A stretch of 64,000 nt of DNA from Caballeronia sordidicola (GCF_002220365.1 NZ_MTHB01000014.1:1-64000); one strand, 5' to 3'. Counted from the stretch's first letter, positions 46,796-55,879 are shown. Notes: generated from the letters alone by a model not told the origin. Translations and numbers: made by a program.

Positions 46796-47050
46796 ATGTC
46801 ATTTGAAGTGGTAGATGTTTCGCGTGGCGATATACATCTGGAAGATGGGGCAGATAAGGTGCGCGTATTAGGCGAGGGACTCATCCCCGCAGATAATAAC
46901 GCCGCGAGTTTTGTCGTTTACCTGAATTCTTTTCTTATGCTTGGCGCCGGTGGCTGGGAAAAAATAACACACGATGATAAAAAGGCTGAAATTGTAGCCT
47001 CTATAAAGTCATATTTTAAGAAAAAGAGTATGGTTGTTGATTTTGAGTAG
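46796..47050 (+). CDS. Probable immunity protein for the Rhs tip (Imm74-like)
   Basis: An 84-residue acidic soluble protein starting three bases after the Rhs stop. 'FEVVDVSRGDIHLEDGADKV', 'GEGLIPADNNAASFVVYLNS', 'DDKKAEIVASIKSYFKKKS' and the last residues VVDFE follow a pattern I associate with Imm74-type immunity proteins; the family name is from memory. The position makes an immunity role likely. The DNA is markedly AT-richer than the Rhs core, as expected for a swapped toxin-immunity cassette. The gene is complete, while the toxin gene upstream is interrupted. Confidence 0.75.
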   Translation: MSFEVVDVSRGDIHLEDGADKVRVLGEGLIPADNNAASFVVYLNSFLMLGAGGWEKITHDDKKAEIVASIKSYFKKKSMVVDFE

Positions 47051-47167
47051 GGGCGGCTTGAGCTTTAACGTTCATCACTTTTACGATGCCGATTCGTGGA
47101 GTGCTACGCCCCGGCATCGATCCTAATCCGCATAGAAGCGCTAGGAGTCTGCGCGGCAGAACGATAT

Positions 47168-48011
47168 GGGTTTTGTCGCGTTAAGGCGGGAGAGGTAGTA
47201 TTTGAGCCTGACAAATATGCTTTGGCTGGCCGATGAAGAAGACCCAAACACCGCGAAAGACGCTTGCTGCGGGCATCGCCCGAGTGCTAAAGCGCCTTCA
47301 CTATCCGCTCGATGTGATGTTGCTATGCGTGCGGTGGTACGTCGCCTACTCACTGAGTTTGCGTAATCTCGAAGAAATGATGGCCGAGCGCGGTATTGCG
47401 GTTGATCATTCCACGGTGCATCGTTGGGTGATCAAGTTGGTGCCGCTGTTCGAGAAGGCGTTCCGAAAGCACAAGCAGCCGGTAGGCAAGAGCTGGCGGA
47501 TGGACGAAACGTATATCAAAGTCAAAGGCCAGTGGAAATACCTCTACCGGGCGGTGGACAAGGCGGGCCAAACCGTCGATTTCCTGTTCAAAGCCAAGCG
47601 CGACAAGGTGGCAGCGCGGCGCTTCTTTGAAAAGTCGATCGCTCAGAACGGTGTACCCGAGACGGTAACCATCGACAAAAGCGGCTCTAATCTGGCTGCG
47701 CTGCACGCGGTCAACGCCGAGCGGGAGACGCCCATTACGATTCGTCAAGTCAAGTACCTGAATAACGTGGTCGAGCAGGACCATCGGGCCATCAAACGCA
47801 TCACCCGACCAATGCTGGGCTTCAAGGATTTCCACTGCGCGCGCGTCATTCTGAGTGGCGTCGAAGTCATGCATATGATCAAGAAAGGGCAGATGAAAGG
47901 CTCGGGCGAAATCCCACTGTCTGCTGCCCAGCAGTTTTACTCGCTCGTTTCATAAGTAATGCATAACATCTAGCGTTTGCTTGACCCTCTTTCGTTACTG
48001 CGACACAACCC
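47168..48011 (+). mobile_element. IS6-family insertion sequence
   Basis: Imperfect terminal repeats frame one transposase: left 'gggttttgtcgcgttaa' from 47168, and right (reverse complement) 'gggttgtgtcgcagtaa' from 48011, 14 of 17 matching. No 8-bp target duplication is seen ('aacgatat' versus 'ggtgccga'), consistent with replicative cointegrate-type movement or later deletion. It lies between the Rhs immunity gene and the second copy of the duplicated segment. Confidence 0.85.
47233..47955 (+). CDS. IS6-family transposase
   Basis: A 240-residue DDE transposase, full length for IS6/IS26. The N-terminal part 'HYPLDVMLLCVRWYVAYSLSLRNLEEMMAERG' is diagnostic. Catalytic regions are 'WRMDETYIKVKGQWKYLYRAVDK', 'VTIDKSGSN' and 'KYLNNVVEQDHRAIKRI'. 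No frameshift or stop is present, so it should be active. A decayed relative lies at 59262-59540. Confidence 0.96.
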   Translation: MKKTQTPRKTLAAGIARVLKRLHYPLDVMLLCVRWYVAYSLSLRNLEEMMAERGIAVDHSTVHRWVIKLVPLFEKAFRKHKQPVGKSWRMDETYIKVKGQWKYLYRAVDKAGQTVDFLFKAKRDKVAARRFFEKSIAQNGVPETVTIDKSGSNLAALHAVNAERETPITIRQVKYLNNVVEQDHRAIKRITRPMLGFKDFHCARVILSGVEVMHMIKKGQMKGSGEIPLSAAQQFYSLVS

Positions 48012-48427
48012 GGTGCCGAAAACTCCTGCGTCATTCGTTCCTGCCTCGACACACTCCGCAAGCAAGGGCATGGCATGCTCGACGTATTACGGCGTGCCTT
48101 TGCTGGCGATCCTATACAGCCTGCGAGCTAGCTGCTGAACAGTCACCTTGTTTGTTCATGTCGATCCTTAAGACTGTGGCGCAAACAGACCGCCGATTAT
48201 AAAAGCGGTAACCATACCACTTGACCCCGCTGCGTTACGATTTACGCCGTTTCGAAGTGCCCAATGCTGTACTCGCCCGATCCAAGTCAGTGCGCGCGTT
48301 CACGGTTGCATGGCAGCGCACCGTCATCGGAACATGACTCGCTTTGCTCCGGTAGCTATGCCGTGTGGTTGGTGTCGATGGCATAATCGGCTTCATCCTT
48401 GAACCGCACACTAGTTCGATATCAAGC
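48012..48427. other. Spacer between IS6 element and duplicated gene
   Basis: The first 135 bases are unassigned. From about 48148 the sequence matches the upstream region of copy 1 (647-926). 'gtttgttcatgtc' keeps the reverse complement of an HU start (MNKQ), after which homology to HU stops. This marks the left edge of the duplication inside an HU gene. Confidence 0.7.
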
Positions 48428-49300
48428 ATGCAACTCGATATTTTTGCTGACAGCCGCGATGTGATGTTGCGCAACGATGTTGTGAGCGCGCTGCAACGTT
48501 ACGACGCGCGTGAGACGCAGCAGAGCCTTAAACGCCTGAGTGACGACTATCCGGACGATGACAGCGTTCCCCAACTGACCGTCCTCGCCGACGCACTTGA
48601 TCTCCGCTCAGCCGCTGCGTTCTCCGGCCATTCAGCCGCGGCTGAGGCGCGCTGTGCGCTTGTTGAAGAAACCACGCCGGCCGCCCTACGCATGTTCGGC
48701 GAACGTGCAGGCACCCAATGGCTCGTGCCGCTGTGGCAGGAACTGGCGCAGCGCGCGAGCTTGCTGCCATTCCGAGCCACTTCGATTGACACCCATGCGG
48801 CGGCGCTATGGCTGCAGGCAGGTGCTTGGTCGGCTGCGCGTGATGCTGTCCTGACGATTGAATCGTGGCGTCGCATTCCGGCTCCAGTGACGTGGATGGC
48901 CGAAGCCTCGTACCGGCTCGACGCACTGGAGGCGACTTGGCCTTTGCTAGCGGAGCTTGCGTGGCTTGCGCCGGATCGCTTTGCCGGACTTGTGGATCGA
49001 TTGGGCGATAAATCGTTGGATCTGCTGCTCAAGAAGTTCCACGCGGGGTTTGAAGGCGCCGGAGATAGCACGGATATCGCCTGGTTTCCCGCCTGGGTCT
49101 TAATCGAGAAGCCCGCCCTCGCCCGCCTGCTCGGCGTAGCGCAGCCGTCAACGCAGACCAGCCCGGAGCGCGCCATGCGACTGCTGCTTGAATTGCTCAG
49201 CCTTGAGCGGCAAGGACGTCACTTCGATCTTTTGGATTGCCGCAAGAAACTTCAGGGCTTGCACGCCTCGCTTTACGCTTGCTACATGAGCACTCGCTGA
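48428..49300 (+). CDS. Hypothetical protein, second copy of first duplicated gene
   Basis: A 290-residue homologue of the protein at 927-1799, with the same start (MQLDIFADSRDVMLRN), the same length and the same TGA-TTG junction with the following gene. By eye fewer than one residue in ten differs, and the frame is fully open. Changes include Gln to Glu and Met to Leu in the middle part. The partner gene downstream is broken, so this copy may be on its way to decay. Confidence 0.7.
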   Translation: MQLDIFADSRDVMLRNDVVSALQRYDARETQQSLKRLSDDYPDDDSVPQLTVLADALDLRSAAAFSGHSAAAEARCALVEETTPAALRMFGERAGTQWLVPLWQELAQRASLLPFRATSIDTHAAALWLQAGAWSAARDAVLTIESWRRIPAPVTWMAEASYRLDALEATWPLLAELAWLAPDRFAGLVDRLGDKSLDLLLKKFHAGFEGAGDSTDIAWFPAWVLIEKPALARLLGVAQPSTQTSPERAMRLLLELLSLERQGRHFDLLDCRKKLQGLHASLYACYMSTR

Positions 49301-50118
49301 TTGAAAACACTCTCCGTTGGAAATAGCCACCACAAGTGGACATTTGCGTCCCGATTTCGACGTCAGGCGTTCGGCTGGCGCTCGGCGCTACCGACTCAAC
49401 GCCTGAAGGAAGCGGTAACCGAAATCAAACACGCAGCCCGCACCGATCCCGTACTCGCGGCCAACGGTGCCATTTTGCTGCTCGAAAAGCTCTCGCCCGC
49501 TCTGGAGAGGTCGACAGCTCTTCCGGCGCATTAGGAAGCGCAGTCAATCTCGCCATCGACGTGCTTGTCCCGATCATCGCCGCGCCAGACGTTGCGGAGT
49601 CCGTGCGTGAAATGTGGCTCGAGCGGCTATTCGATGCGCTACAAGAGGATCGAATTTCGTACATCGAGCAATTGGGCGAATTTTGGGGCCAGCTATGTGT
49701 GACGCCGGCGATCGCCTCGGCGTGGGCGGACCGGCTTTTGGGGATCACCACGCGCGTGCTGGGACCTGATGGCCATGGCGAATTCTTCACGGGCACAACA
49801 GCGTGTTTGAGTGCGCTCTATGGCGCTCAACGCTACGCCGAATTGAGCCGACTGGTGGACAGCGCGCGCTTGAATTGGTGGCACTATCGACGCTGGGGAG
49901 TCGATGCGCTGGTGGCGCTTGGTCGTCCGGCCGAAGCACTTCGCTATGCACAAGCGTCACAGGAAACCAATGCCCCGCCTGGCGTGGTCTCGACAGCCTG
50001 TGGACCGGTACCCATTTTGTGGACGCCATGAACTGGCTTTCAAGAGTTATCCACGGCCGGTCGGCGGGTCGCCTGTTACGACCACGACGTCGGCCGGCGG
50101 TGGGTAACTCGACACTCA

Positions 50119-51009
50119 TTATGACGCGGGTTCCTCCTTGCATTTATTCCCGGCGCGCCAGCGCCGCTCGAATTCACTCGGACTCATATAACCCAACGAT
50201 GAATGCAGGCGTTCAGTGTTGTAGTACGCGAGATACTCCGTGATGGACAACCGGGCCTGTTCGCGCGTGGTGTAGTGCTCTGCATACACGCACTCGACCT
50301 TCACCGTGCCGTTGGCCGACTCCATCGGCGCGTTATCCCAGCAGTTCGCTTTGCGGCTCATTGAGACGGTGATGCCGCGTGCGGCGAGGACCTTGCGGTA
50401 GTCGTTCGCTGCATACTGCGAACCCCTATCAGAATGATGCATGAGCTCGCCTGTGGGGCGGCGCCACTCCAGCGCCATGACCAGCGCCTGCAGTGTCAGG
50501 TCTTCATCGATGCGCTCGCTCATCGCCCAGCCGACGAATTTGCGACCAAACAGATCGAGCACCAGTGCCAGATACAGCCAGCCTTCGTCGGTCGCCACGA
50601 AGGTCAGGTCGACCAGCCACTTGCGATCGGGCGCGCTCGCCTCGAAGTCGCGAGCCAGCACGTTGGGCGCTACCGGATACGCGTGCCGGGAGTCGGTGGT
50701 CACAACCCGAAAGCGTCGACGCAGCCGGCTTTGCAAGCCGTGTTGACGCATCAGACGACCGACACGCTTCTCGTTGATCACGCCGACTTCTTCGCGCAGC
50801 GCCCGATGCATGCGACGGCGACCGTAGCGGCCGCGATGGCGCTGCTGCAGCGAATGCATCCGTGTAACAAGACGCGCATTTTCCTCGTCCCGTTGCGACG
50901 GCGTGCGACTGCGCGCAGCGTACCAGCCGCTCTTCGACACGCCAAGCGATTGGCACATCAACTCGACCGGATAGGCGCTCCGATGTCGTTCGATCCAGGC
51001 GTACCTCAC
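50119..51009 (-). CDS. IS3-family transposase OrfB
   Basis: A 296-residue integrase-core protein. The HTH_21-like start 'SVSKSGWYAARSR'-type region ('LGVSKSGWYAARSRTPSQRD') is followed by the catalytic triad: Asp in 'KWLVDLTFVATDEGWLYLA', Asp in 'HHSDRGSQYA', and Glu in 'DNAPMESANGTVKVECVY'. It ends 'YYNTERLHSSLGYMSPSEFE'. The GTG start overlaps the orfA stop by four bases (GTGA), so it is made by coupling or as an OrfAB frameshift product. All key residues are present. Confidence 0.95.
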   Translation of the reverse strand: MRYAWIERHRSAYPVELMCQSLGVSKSGWYAARSRTPSQRDEENARLVTRMHSLQQRHRGRYGRRRMHRALREEVGVINEKRVGRLMRQHGLQSRLRRRFRVVTTDSRHAYPVAPNVLARDFEASAPDRKWLVDLTFVATDEGWLYLALVLDLFGRKFVGWAMSERIDEDLTLQALVMALEWRRPTGELMHHSDRGSQYAANDYRKVLAARGITVSMSRKANCWDNAPMESANGTVKVECVYAEHYTTREQARLSITEYLAYYNTERLHSSLGYMSPSEFERRWRAGNKCKEEPAS

Positions 51010-51308
51010 AGCGACTCCTTCGCGAAGTACGCCGCCGCTTTTTTCAATATTTCTTTCTCCATTCGCAGCCGTGCATTCTCCTGCTTCAAGCGCGCATTCT
51101 CAGCCTCCAGATCCGTTACCGGAGGCCTTAGCGCACGCTTGACTAGCGCCTTCCCCTTACGCGTATTGCCCACCCAGTTCGCCAGCGTTTTGTCCGACAT
51201 CTCCAGACTCCGCGCAACCTCTCGCAATCCACGCCGGCCCACTATCACTTGCTCGACCGCCGCCGCGCGAAACTCCGCCGTGTACTTCCGATTCGGTCCT
51301 GATTTCAT
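51006..51308 (-). CDS. IS3-family transposase OrfA
   Basis: A 100-residue HTH_Tnp_1 protein: MKSGPNRKYTAEFRAAAVEQ, then 'GLREVARSLEMSDKTLANWV', and a leucine-zipper-like end 'LEAENARLKQENARLRMEKE' that mediates oligomerisation. It binds the IS ends and, with OrfB, forms the active transposase. The start at 51308 is chosen because upstream codons read through the terminal repeat. Confidence 0.93.
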   Translation of the reverse strand: MKSGPNRKYTAEFRAAAVEQVIVGRRGLREVARSLEMSDKTLANWVGNTRKGKALVKRALRPPVTDLEAENARLKQENARLRMEKEILKKAAAYFAKESL

Positions 51309-51974
51309 CGCTTCCTCCACAAGGCTGATTATCAACCTCATGGCGTCCACTTTTCGGGGACCAGATCACTGTGAAGCTATTCTTCTGGCGTCGGGCATGG
51401 TCGACGAAGCTTATGCCCGTTATGCCATCGATGCCAACGAGGGCACCACCTATCTGGCGACGTTTCGTGCCATCGTCAGAAAGTATCCGCACAAGCTGCC
51501 GGGCGACATCCTGCATGATCTTGTGGCCAGCGCGCCGGGCTCCGAAGGCAAGTGGTTTGCGGCGGCCAAGGACGCAGGTCTCTTTGAGTTGGCCGTGTCG
51601 CTCGCGAAGCAAGGCCCTACCGACCCGCGGACGCTTACACGCGCAGCGAGAGACTTTGGTGTTAGCGAGCCAGAGTTTGCGATGTCCTGCGGGCTGAGTT
51701 CACTGCACTGGATGTTGGCGGGCTACGGTTACGACATTGCTCGCGCTGACGTGCTTGACGCATACGCTGCAGTCATCCGTGCCGGCGAAACCCTGGGCAT
51801 TGCCACGACCGAGATCAATACGCGCATTCAAGCTCAGCTACGCAACCATGGTGCAGATCGATCGGTGGTCGCCGAAGTTTTATCCCATCAACTCCGCTGA
51901 CGCGAACACGCCCCGCAAAAACGAGCGCGTCGCGAACGACTATCGTGGATTGTGCGAATGGCCGTTGATGAGCG

Positions 51975-52459
51975 GCGTGGCGCTGGCAGTGGCGACAACC
52001 ATATTTGAAGCGTGCGTGCTGCAGCACCCGGACCTTCGCGGCAATCATGTCCATCTGCTCGCTTAGCTCTTCGCCGATCTTGTGCATCGCGCCCTGACAG
52101 CACGGGCAGACCTTCTCGTGTTCGCTCAAGTCGTATTCGATACGTGTGCGCCGCAGGTGCGCGGGAAGTGGCCGGCGACCGCGCTTCTGGCCAACAGGCG
52201 CCTGCGTTTGCGGCAAGCCCGTGTCGGGCAGCGTCAGGACATCGTCGTAGTCGGGTTCACTCAGCGCGAGTTGTTCGGCTTCGTCGAACACGCGGTCCTT
52301 GAGCTTCTCGCTGCTGGGAGCGAAACGCTTGAGTTGCGCTAGACGGAAGAGCTCCTCAAGCACCTCAATACGCTCTGCCAGTTGGCGGTTCTGCGCTTCG
52401 AGTGCGCGGATATAGGCCTGAACTTCAGGCGTTAGATGGTTCAGATCGTTGGCGTCCAT
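51975..52459 (-). pseudogene. tnpC: IS66 transposase TnpC, N-terminal fragment
   Basis: The first 161 or so residues of TnpC remain: a coiled coil ('YIRALEAQNRQLAERIEVLEELFRLAQLKRF', pattern only), then 'RRPLPAHLRRTRIEYDL' and the zinc-finger 'CPCCQGAMHKIGEE...YGCRHCQRHA'. The DDE catalytic part is lost at the junction with the duplicated segment. The frame then runs on in the antisense of the neighbouring pseudogene, which has no meaning. Confidence 0.92.
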
Positions 52460-52516
52460 TGCCGTACGATATCCAAGTGTGCCGCATCGTGGGTTTACGT
52501 ATTTTTATAATTCGCC

Positions 52517-52876
52517 TCAGCGAACCTCACGCGCGGGCATCGCCCGATGCGCAATCGTCGTCTGCCAGTTCAGCCCATCGAGTAGCCAGCGCAGCTCGCG
52601 CGCCGTGATTTCCAGTGCCGCCGTATCTCCTGCGTCACGCGGCCAGCGAAATCGACCTTCCTCAAGGCGACGATAATGAAGCCAGAAACCGTTCGTCTGC
52701 CAGTGAAGAATTTTAAGTTTGTCGCCGCCGCGACTGCAAAAAACAAACCAGTGGGGACTCACCGGATCAAGTTCGAGCGTCTCAGACACCATCAATGAGA
52801 GGCCGTTAATTGAGCGGCGCATGTCGGTGGCGCCCGGCGCCAGATAGACTCGGCCTAGCGGGCTATCCCACATCAC
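52517..52876 (-). CDS. tnpB: IS66 accessory protein TnpB
   Basis: A 119-residue IS66 Orf2-like protein (PF05717): 'RVYLAPGATDMRRSINGLSLMV' followed by 'FVFCSRGGDKLKILHWQTNGFWLHYRRLEEGRF', shown as the order of blocks. It is complete, and its start overlaps the tnpA stop. Its precise task in transposition is not known. Confidence 0.95.
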   Translation of the reverse strand: MMWDSPLGRVYLAPGATDMRRSINGLSLMVSETLELDPVSPHWFVFCSRGGDKLKILHWQTNGFWLHYRRLEEGRFRWPRDAGDTAALEITARELRWLLDGLNWQTTIAHRAMPAREVR

Positions 52877-53229
52877 AGCACCGCCAGAAGACGCGGCAAC
52901 CAGTCCAGATGTGTGCGCGAACCCAACCGAACCACAAAGCCGGTGGGCGTTTGGATTTCCAGCGGCGCGTGCCGCGCTTCAGACGCGTCGGTGCAATTCT
53001 CATCGTCCAACCGCATCTCGCGATCAACGCCTGGATTCATCGGCACGGCAATCAAGTTCGCCTTGGCCTGCGACCCGCTCACTTCGAGCATGCGACGGCG
53101 GCTCCTGTAAAATCCAGACTGATTCACCCCTTCCGCTTTGCACCATGCCAGCACGCTCAGACCAGAGTTCTTCTGGTCCTCAAATCGCTTGGCCCACACC
53201 TGTCTGCGCTCATCGTATCGATTTGCCAT
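52873..53229 (-). CDS. tnpA: IS66 accessory protein TnpA
   Basis: A 118-residue first ORF of IS66, with the HTH-like N-terminal part 'WAKRFEDQKNSGLSVLAWCKAEGVNQSGFYRSRR'. The end 'IQTPTGFVVRLGSRTHLDWLPRLLAVL' matches the family, where it usually runs into tnpB with an overlap, as here. Confidence 0.93.
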   Translation of the reverse strand: MANRYDERRQVWAKRFEDQKNSGLSVLAWCKAEGVNQSGFYRSRRRMLEVSGSQAKANLIAVPMNPGVDREMRLDDENCTDASEARHAPLEIQTPTGFVVRLGSRTHLDWLPRLLAVL

Positions 53230-53322
53230 CTGCCGACTCCTTCATAAACGAAGCCGTCATTGTTCAACTCGAAAACTTCAACTTCAACGTGTGCTTAAAC
53301 TAGCGCTTACTTTTTTTCAGTC

Positions 53323-53590
53323 GTGGTGTGCATGAATCGATCCGCTAGCACGGCAGCGAAGCTGCGTGAACATGAGCGTAAGGACCTTGCCGTTCGGGCG
53401 TTGCTGGTATCCGAGACGATCAGCACGATGGCAGACGCATTCGCGGCTGCGGTGCCGAAGATGCGGTGCTGTTCGAGTTGCCGGTCAGCAAGAGGTGGCT
53501 GCGTTAAGTGATGGTCGCACTGACGCTGATTTTCCGCAGCTCGTATCGCGGCGTGGTGGAGTATGGGTTTGACTGCAGATTTCATCGGAT
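53323..53590 (+). pseudogene. Decayed transposase N-terminal relic
   Basis: The frame from 53323 gives 'KLREHERKDLAVRALLVSETISTMADAF' up to 'AAVPK'. After a one-base shift the text continues 'VLFELPVSKRWLR', a TAA, then 'VMVALTLIFRSSYRGVVEY'. Together these match the N-terminal style of a DDE transposase I have seen in Burkholderiaceae (SKRWLRQ...ALxLIxxSSYRGVxE). A frameshift, a stop and loss of the rest make it a relic. The family name is not certain. Confidence 0.5.
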
Positions 53591-54396
53591 TGGCATGAAT
53601 TGCATCCTGTCTTCGTACTGTAATTGGTCCAAGGCAGGTGTCGCATCTCATATTGGCGCGCAGGGCTGTTGCGTCATGGCCGTTCGAGCGCCTCACCAAG
53701 TCAGTTTGCGATTGTTCACATAGTCGCGCCGGCGACCTTGATGAAATTCCACGGCAATCCCGCACAACGTCGAACAAGTTGTGATCGCTTTCGTCGATCA
53801 CGGGGCGAACGTCGCCAGGTCGCGCCGTCACTGTGCGACCTCCTCGCCGGAAGCGCGAATGCGACCCGTTGCAGAAGGCTGCACGGATCTAGCCCGTAGA
53901 AAAATCGCCACATCTGATAACTGGAGCTATTAGGCTTCAAATATCAATAGCCAATGTGTTACGCGGACGCGAACCCGCGCTCGCGCAGGCGAGTGATTTC
54001 GCACGTAGCACATGAATTTGGAGCGAACTTGCACCTGAATAACAGCGGTCGAAAATTGCCGCATCGTGAAGAAAACGTCGCTTGATCGCCGACTACCGTG
54101 TATCGCCGATTGGCCGTACCCAACCGACTATAGGGACGGACGCAATCGCCTAGAGCGGCCAATAATGGCCCGTCGGCCCTCAAGATCTTATTAGCGACGT
54201 CGAAGCTGCCGCGATCAACGTTATCGACAACGCGTGCGGCAGACCAGTTCTTTATCCGAACGAATGACCGCAAGCAAGGGCGGCGCTGCTGGCCAGACGA
54301 AAACGAGAGCGGTCAGATGTCGATGCGAGGTTCAGCAGCCGTCCGTAATAGCTGCCCCGCTTGGTCGCGCCATCGCAGCGAGAGATCATCTACCAG
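53591..54396. other. Gap without a recognised gene
   Basis: Only short shadow frames on both strands, with no conserved blocks. Probably further degraded mobile-element DNA between the IS66 remnant and the SDR-TetR operon. Confidence 0.5.
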
Positions 54397-55059
54397 TTAC
54401 TCACTGAGTCGACCACGCAGAAGTATAAGCAGCCCCTCTTCCAGATCATGATGAAAATCGTAGCGCAGGGCCGCCAGATCGGGGCGCGCAATCACCTCCG
54501 CCGCAACCTTGGCCGGATTGCTCAGCGGCCAGAGCCCGATGAGCAGCGGCAGCGCTTGGTGAATAAATTTCTCGAACACGGATGCGGAGATGGATGGCAT
54601 GCAGCTATGAAAGTCGAGCGCCGTCTCCTTTCGTACGCTCAGCAGCCCATGCTTGAACCCCACCATGCGCTCGGCGGAGACATTGTGCTCGAGAATCGAC
54701 GGGAAGACGCTGGTGAGTCGGCACAACAGCGGGCGTGCCACCACTGTTGCGGAGAACGCCCGCGCGATGTGTTCGATGGTTCCCCGACGTCTCGCGTCGC
54801 GGCTTAGGGCTGCGCGCAGCTCGGTGCGCCAAATCATGAACTCCTCGACGAGCACAGTGAGCAGAACGGCTTCGCTGCTCTCGAAGTAGCGATACACGTT
54901 CGATTTGGTCATCTGCGCGCACCGCGCCAGCTCATTGATACCTAGATCGTGCACGTCCGGGATCTCGCGCAGCAGCGACTTCGCGGTGTCAAGCAGGTGT
55001 CGCCGGCGCTCCTCCTTCTGCTCGGCAGACCGCGCCCTTGAATACGTCGGTGTGGTCAT
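54397..55059 (-). CDS. TetR-family transcriptional regulator
   Basis: A 220-residue TetR/AcrR-type repressor. The N-terminal helix-turn-helix spans about residues 18-65 ('HLLDTAKSLLREIPDVHDLGINELARCAQMTKSNVYRYFESSEAVLL', pattern only); the C-terminal ligand domain is helical and unassigned. It follows the SDR gene by 34 bp on the same strand, so the pair forms an operon. The twin palindromes on the operon promoter (55972-56007) are the obvious autoregulatory target. The ligand is unknown. Confidence 0.93.
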   Translation of the reverse strand: MTTPTYSRARSAEQKEERRRHLLDTAKSLLREIPDVHDLGINELARCAQMTKSNVYRYFESSEAVLLTVLVEEFMIWRTELRAALSRDARRRGTIEHIARAFSATVVARPLLCRLTSVFPSILEHNVSAERMVGFKHGLLSVRKETALDFHSCMPSISASVFEKFIHQALPLLIGLWPLSNPAKVAAEVIARPDLAALRYDFHHDLEEGLLILLRGRLSE

Positions 55060-55093
55060 TGGATGAAATCCGAAAGGTTGTTCTGCGAAAGCA

Positions 55094-55879
55094 TCACCCG
55101 TTCATGAGGCGGGCGAAGATCGCTTGGTGCATCCAGCGAGGCGTCGCCCAGACCATTGCCACCGCTGACTTGTTTGCCCAGCCAGGAACCACACTTATGC
55201 GCCCTGCCTGCAGCGCACGTATTCCAGCTCGCACCACGGGCTCAGGCTTCATCATGAGTAGCTTCAACGCGAATGTAATCTTTTGTTTTGCCGCTTGCGC
55301 AAATCCTGTGTCCGACATGCCCGGGCAAAGCGACGTCACCGTCACGCCGTCCCGTTTGAACTCCCGATGCAGCGCATCGCCCAGACGCAAGACATAGGCC
55401 TTCGCCGCACCATAGACCGCCATGTTTTGCACGCCGTAATGAGCCAGAAGACTGGCTACCAGCAGGATTCTCCCACGGCGTCGCTGACGCATGTCCTGCC
55501 CGAAGAGACGCGTCATGGCAGTCAGACTGGCAATGTCCAACTGCACCATGGCCATGGCCGCGTCGAGCGGCGCATCAAGGAACGGACCCTGCAATCCATG
55601 GCCGGCGTTGTTGATCAGGATGTCCACGGCGATGTCCTGGTCGCGCAGCCGTGAATGCAGTTGACCAATAGCGTGAACATCGGAAAGGTCAACCTGCTCC
55701 ACGAGCACATTGACGCCATACGCCCGGCGCAGGGATTCGGCTAGCGTTTGAAGCCGGTCCAGCCGGCGCGCCACTAGGACCAATGGATGACCCTTGGCCG
55801 CGTACTGGCGCGCAAACTCCTCGCCAAAACCGCCTGAAGCGCCAGAGATGAGAACCCATGAATCGTTCGTAGATGCCAT
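55094..55879 (-). CDS. Short-chain dehydrogenase/reductase
   Basis: A 261-residue SDR with NAD(P)-binding 'ISGASGGFGEEFARQYAAKG' (TGxxxGxG variant with Ser in place of Thr). 'VDILINNAGHG' carries the NNAG motif; 'LVASLLAHYG' gives the catalytic Ser region and 'YGAAKAY' the YxxxK pair; 'LCPGMSDTGF' follows. The length fits classical SDRs. An Arg-Arg ('VARRLDRL') after strand 2 hints at NADPH preference. The substrate cannot be told. The start at 55879 (MASTNDSW) gives the usual short lead to the Rossmann fold. It is the first gene of an operon with its likely TetR regulator. Confidence 0.92.
   Translation of the reverse strand: MASTNDSWVLISGASGGFGEEFARQYAAKGHPLVLVARRLDRLQTLAESLRRAYGVNVLVEQVDLSDVHAIGQLHSRLRDQDIAVDILINNAGHGLQGPFLDAPLDAAMAMVQLDIASLTAMTRLFGQDMRQRRRGRILLVASLLAHYGVQNMAVYGAAKAYVLRLGDALHREFKRDGVTVTSLCPGMSDTGFAQAAKQKITFALKLLMMKPEPVVRAGIRALQAGRISVVPGWANKSAVAMVWATPRWMHQAIFARLMNG

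Larger units (their letters stand above)
50001..51368 (-). mobile_element. IS3-family insertion sequence with 3-bp target duplication
   Basis: Terminal repeats of about 31 bp share 'gtggacgccatga' at their inner part: left from 'tggaccggtaccc' (50001), right (reverse complement) 'tgatctggtcccc' ending at 51368. The bases CTG flank both sides (49998-50000 and 51369-51371). Removing the element and one CTG restores the sequence of copy 1. It contains orfA and orfB on the minus strand. Confidence 0.93.
49301..51900 (+). pseudogene. Second copy of the 409-residue hypothetical gene, broken
   Basis: Compared with 1800-3029, this copy lost one C near 49508 ('ctggagaggtcgac' for 'ctggagcaggtcgac'), which shifts the frame. 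It was also split at 50000/51369 by an IS3-family element. Beyond the element the coding sequence resumes ('EAILLASGMVDEAYARYAI') and runs to the same stop. Two independent lesions make it a clear pseudogene. Confidence 0.93.
48148..51974. repeat. Segmental duplication, copy 2, interrupted
   Basis: Direct repeat of 647-3103, lengthened by a 1.37-kb IS3-family insertion. Homology ends at 51974, where it joins mid-gene to an IS66 element; at the corresponding point copy 1 (3103) continues into unrelated DNA. Copy 2 has a one-base deletion near 49508. Confidence 0.9.
51975..53310 (-). mobile_element. IS66-family element, truncated
   Basis: The intact end at 53310 reads (reverse complement) 'gtaagcgctagttt', the typical IS66 terminus. 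tnpA and tnpB are complete and tnpC is cut at 51975, where it joins the duplicated segment. The other terminus is missing, so the element cannot move by itself. Confidence 0.9.

Noticed and set aside
47160..48019. 8-bp target duplication of the IS6 element
   Set aside because: Flanks 'aacgatat' and 'ggtgccga' do not match.
50434..51900. 488-codon open frame through the IS3 element into the pseudogene
   Set aside because: Its first 300 codons are the antisense of the transposase genes; only the last part is the broken duplicate gene.
53307..53831. 174-codon minus-strand frame after the IS66 end
   Set aside because: No conserved pattern, and the opposite strand carries a recognisable transposase relic.
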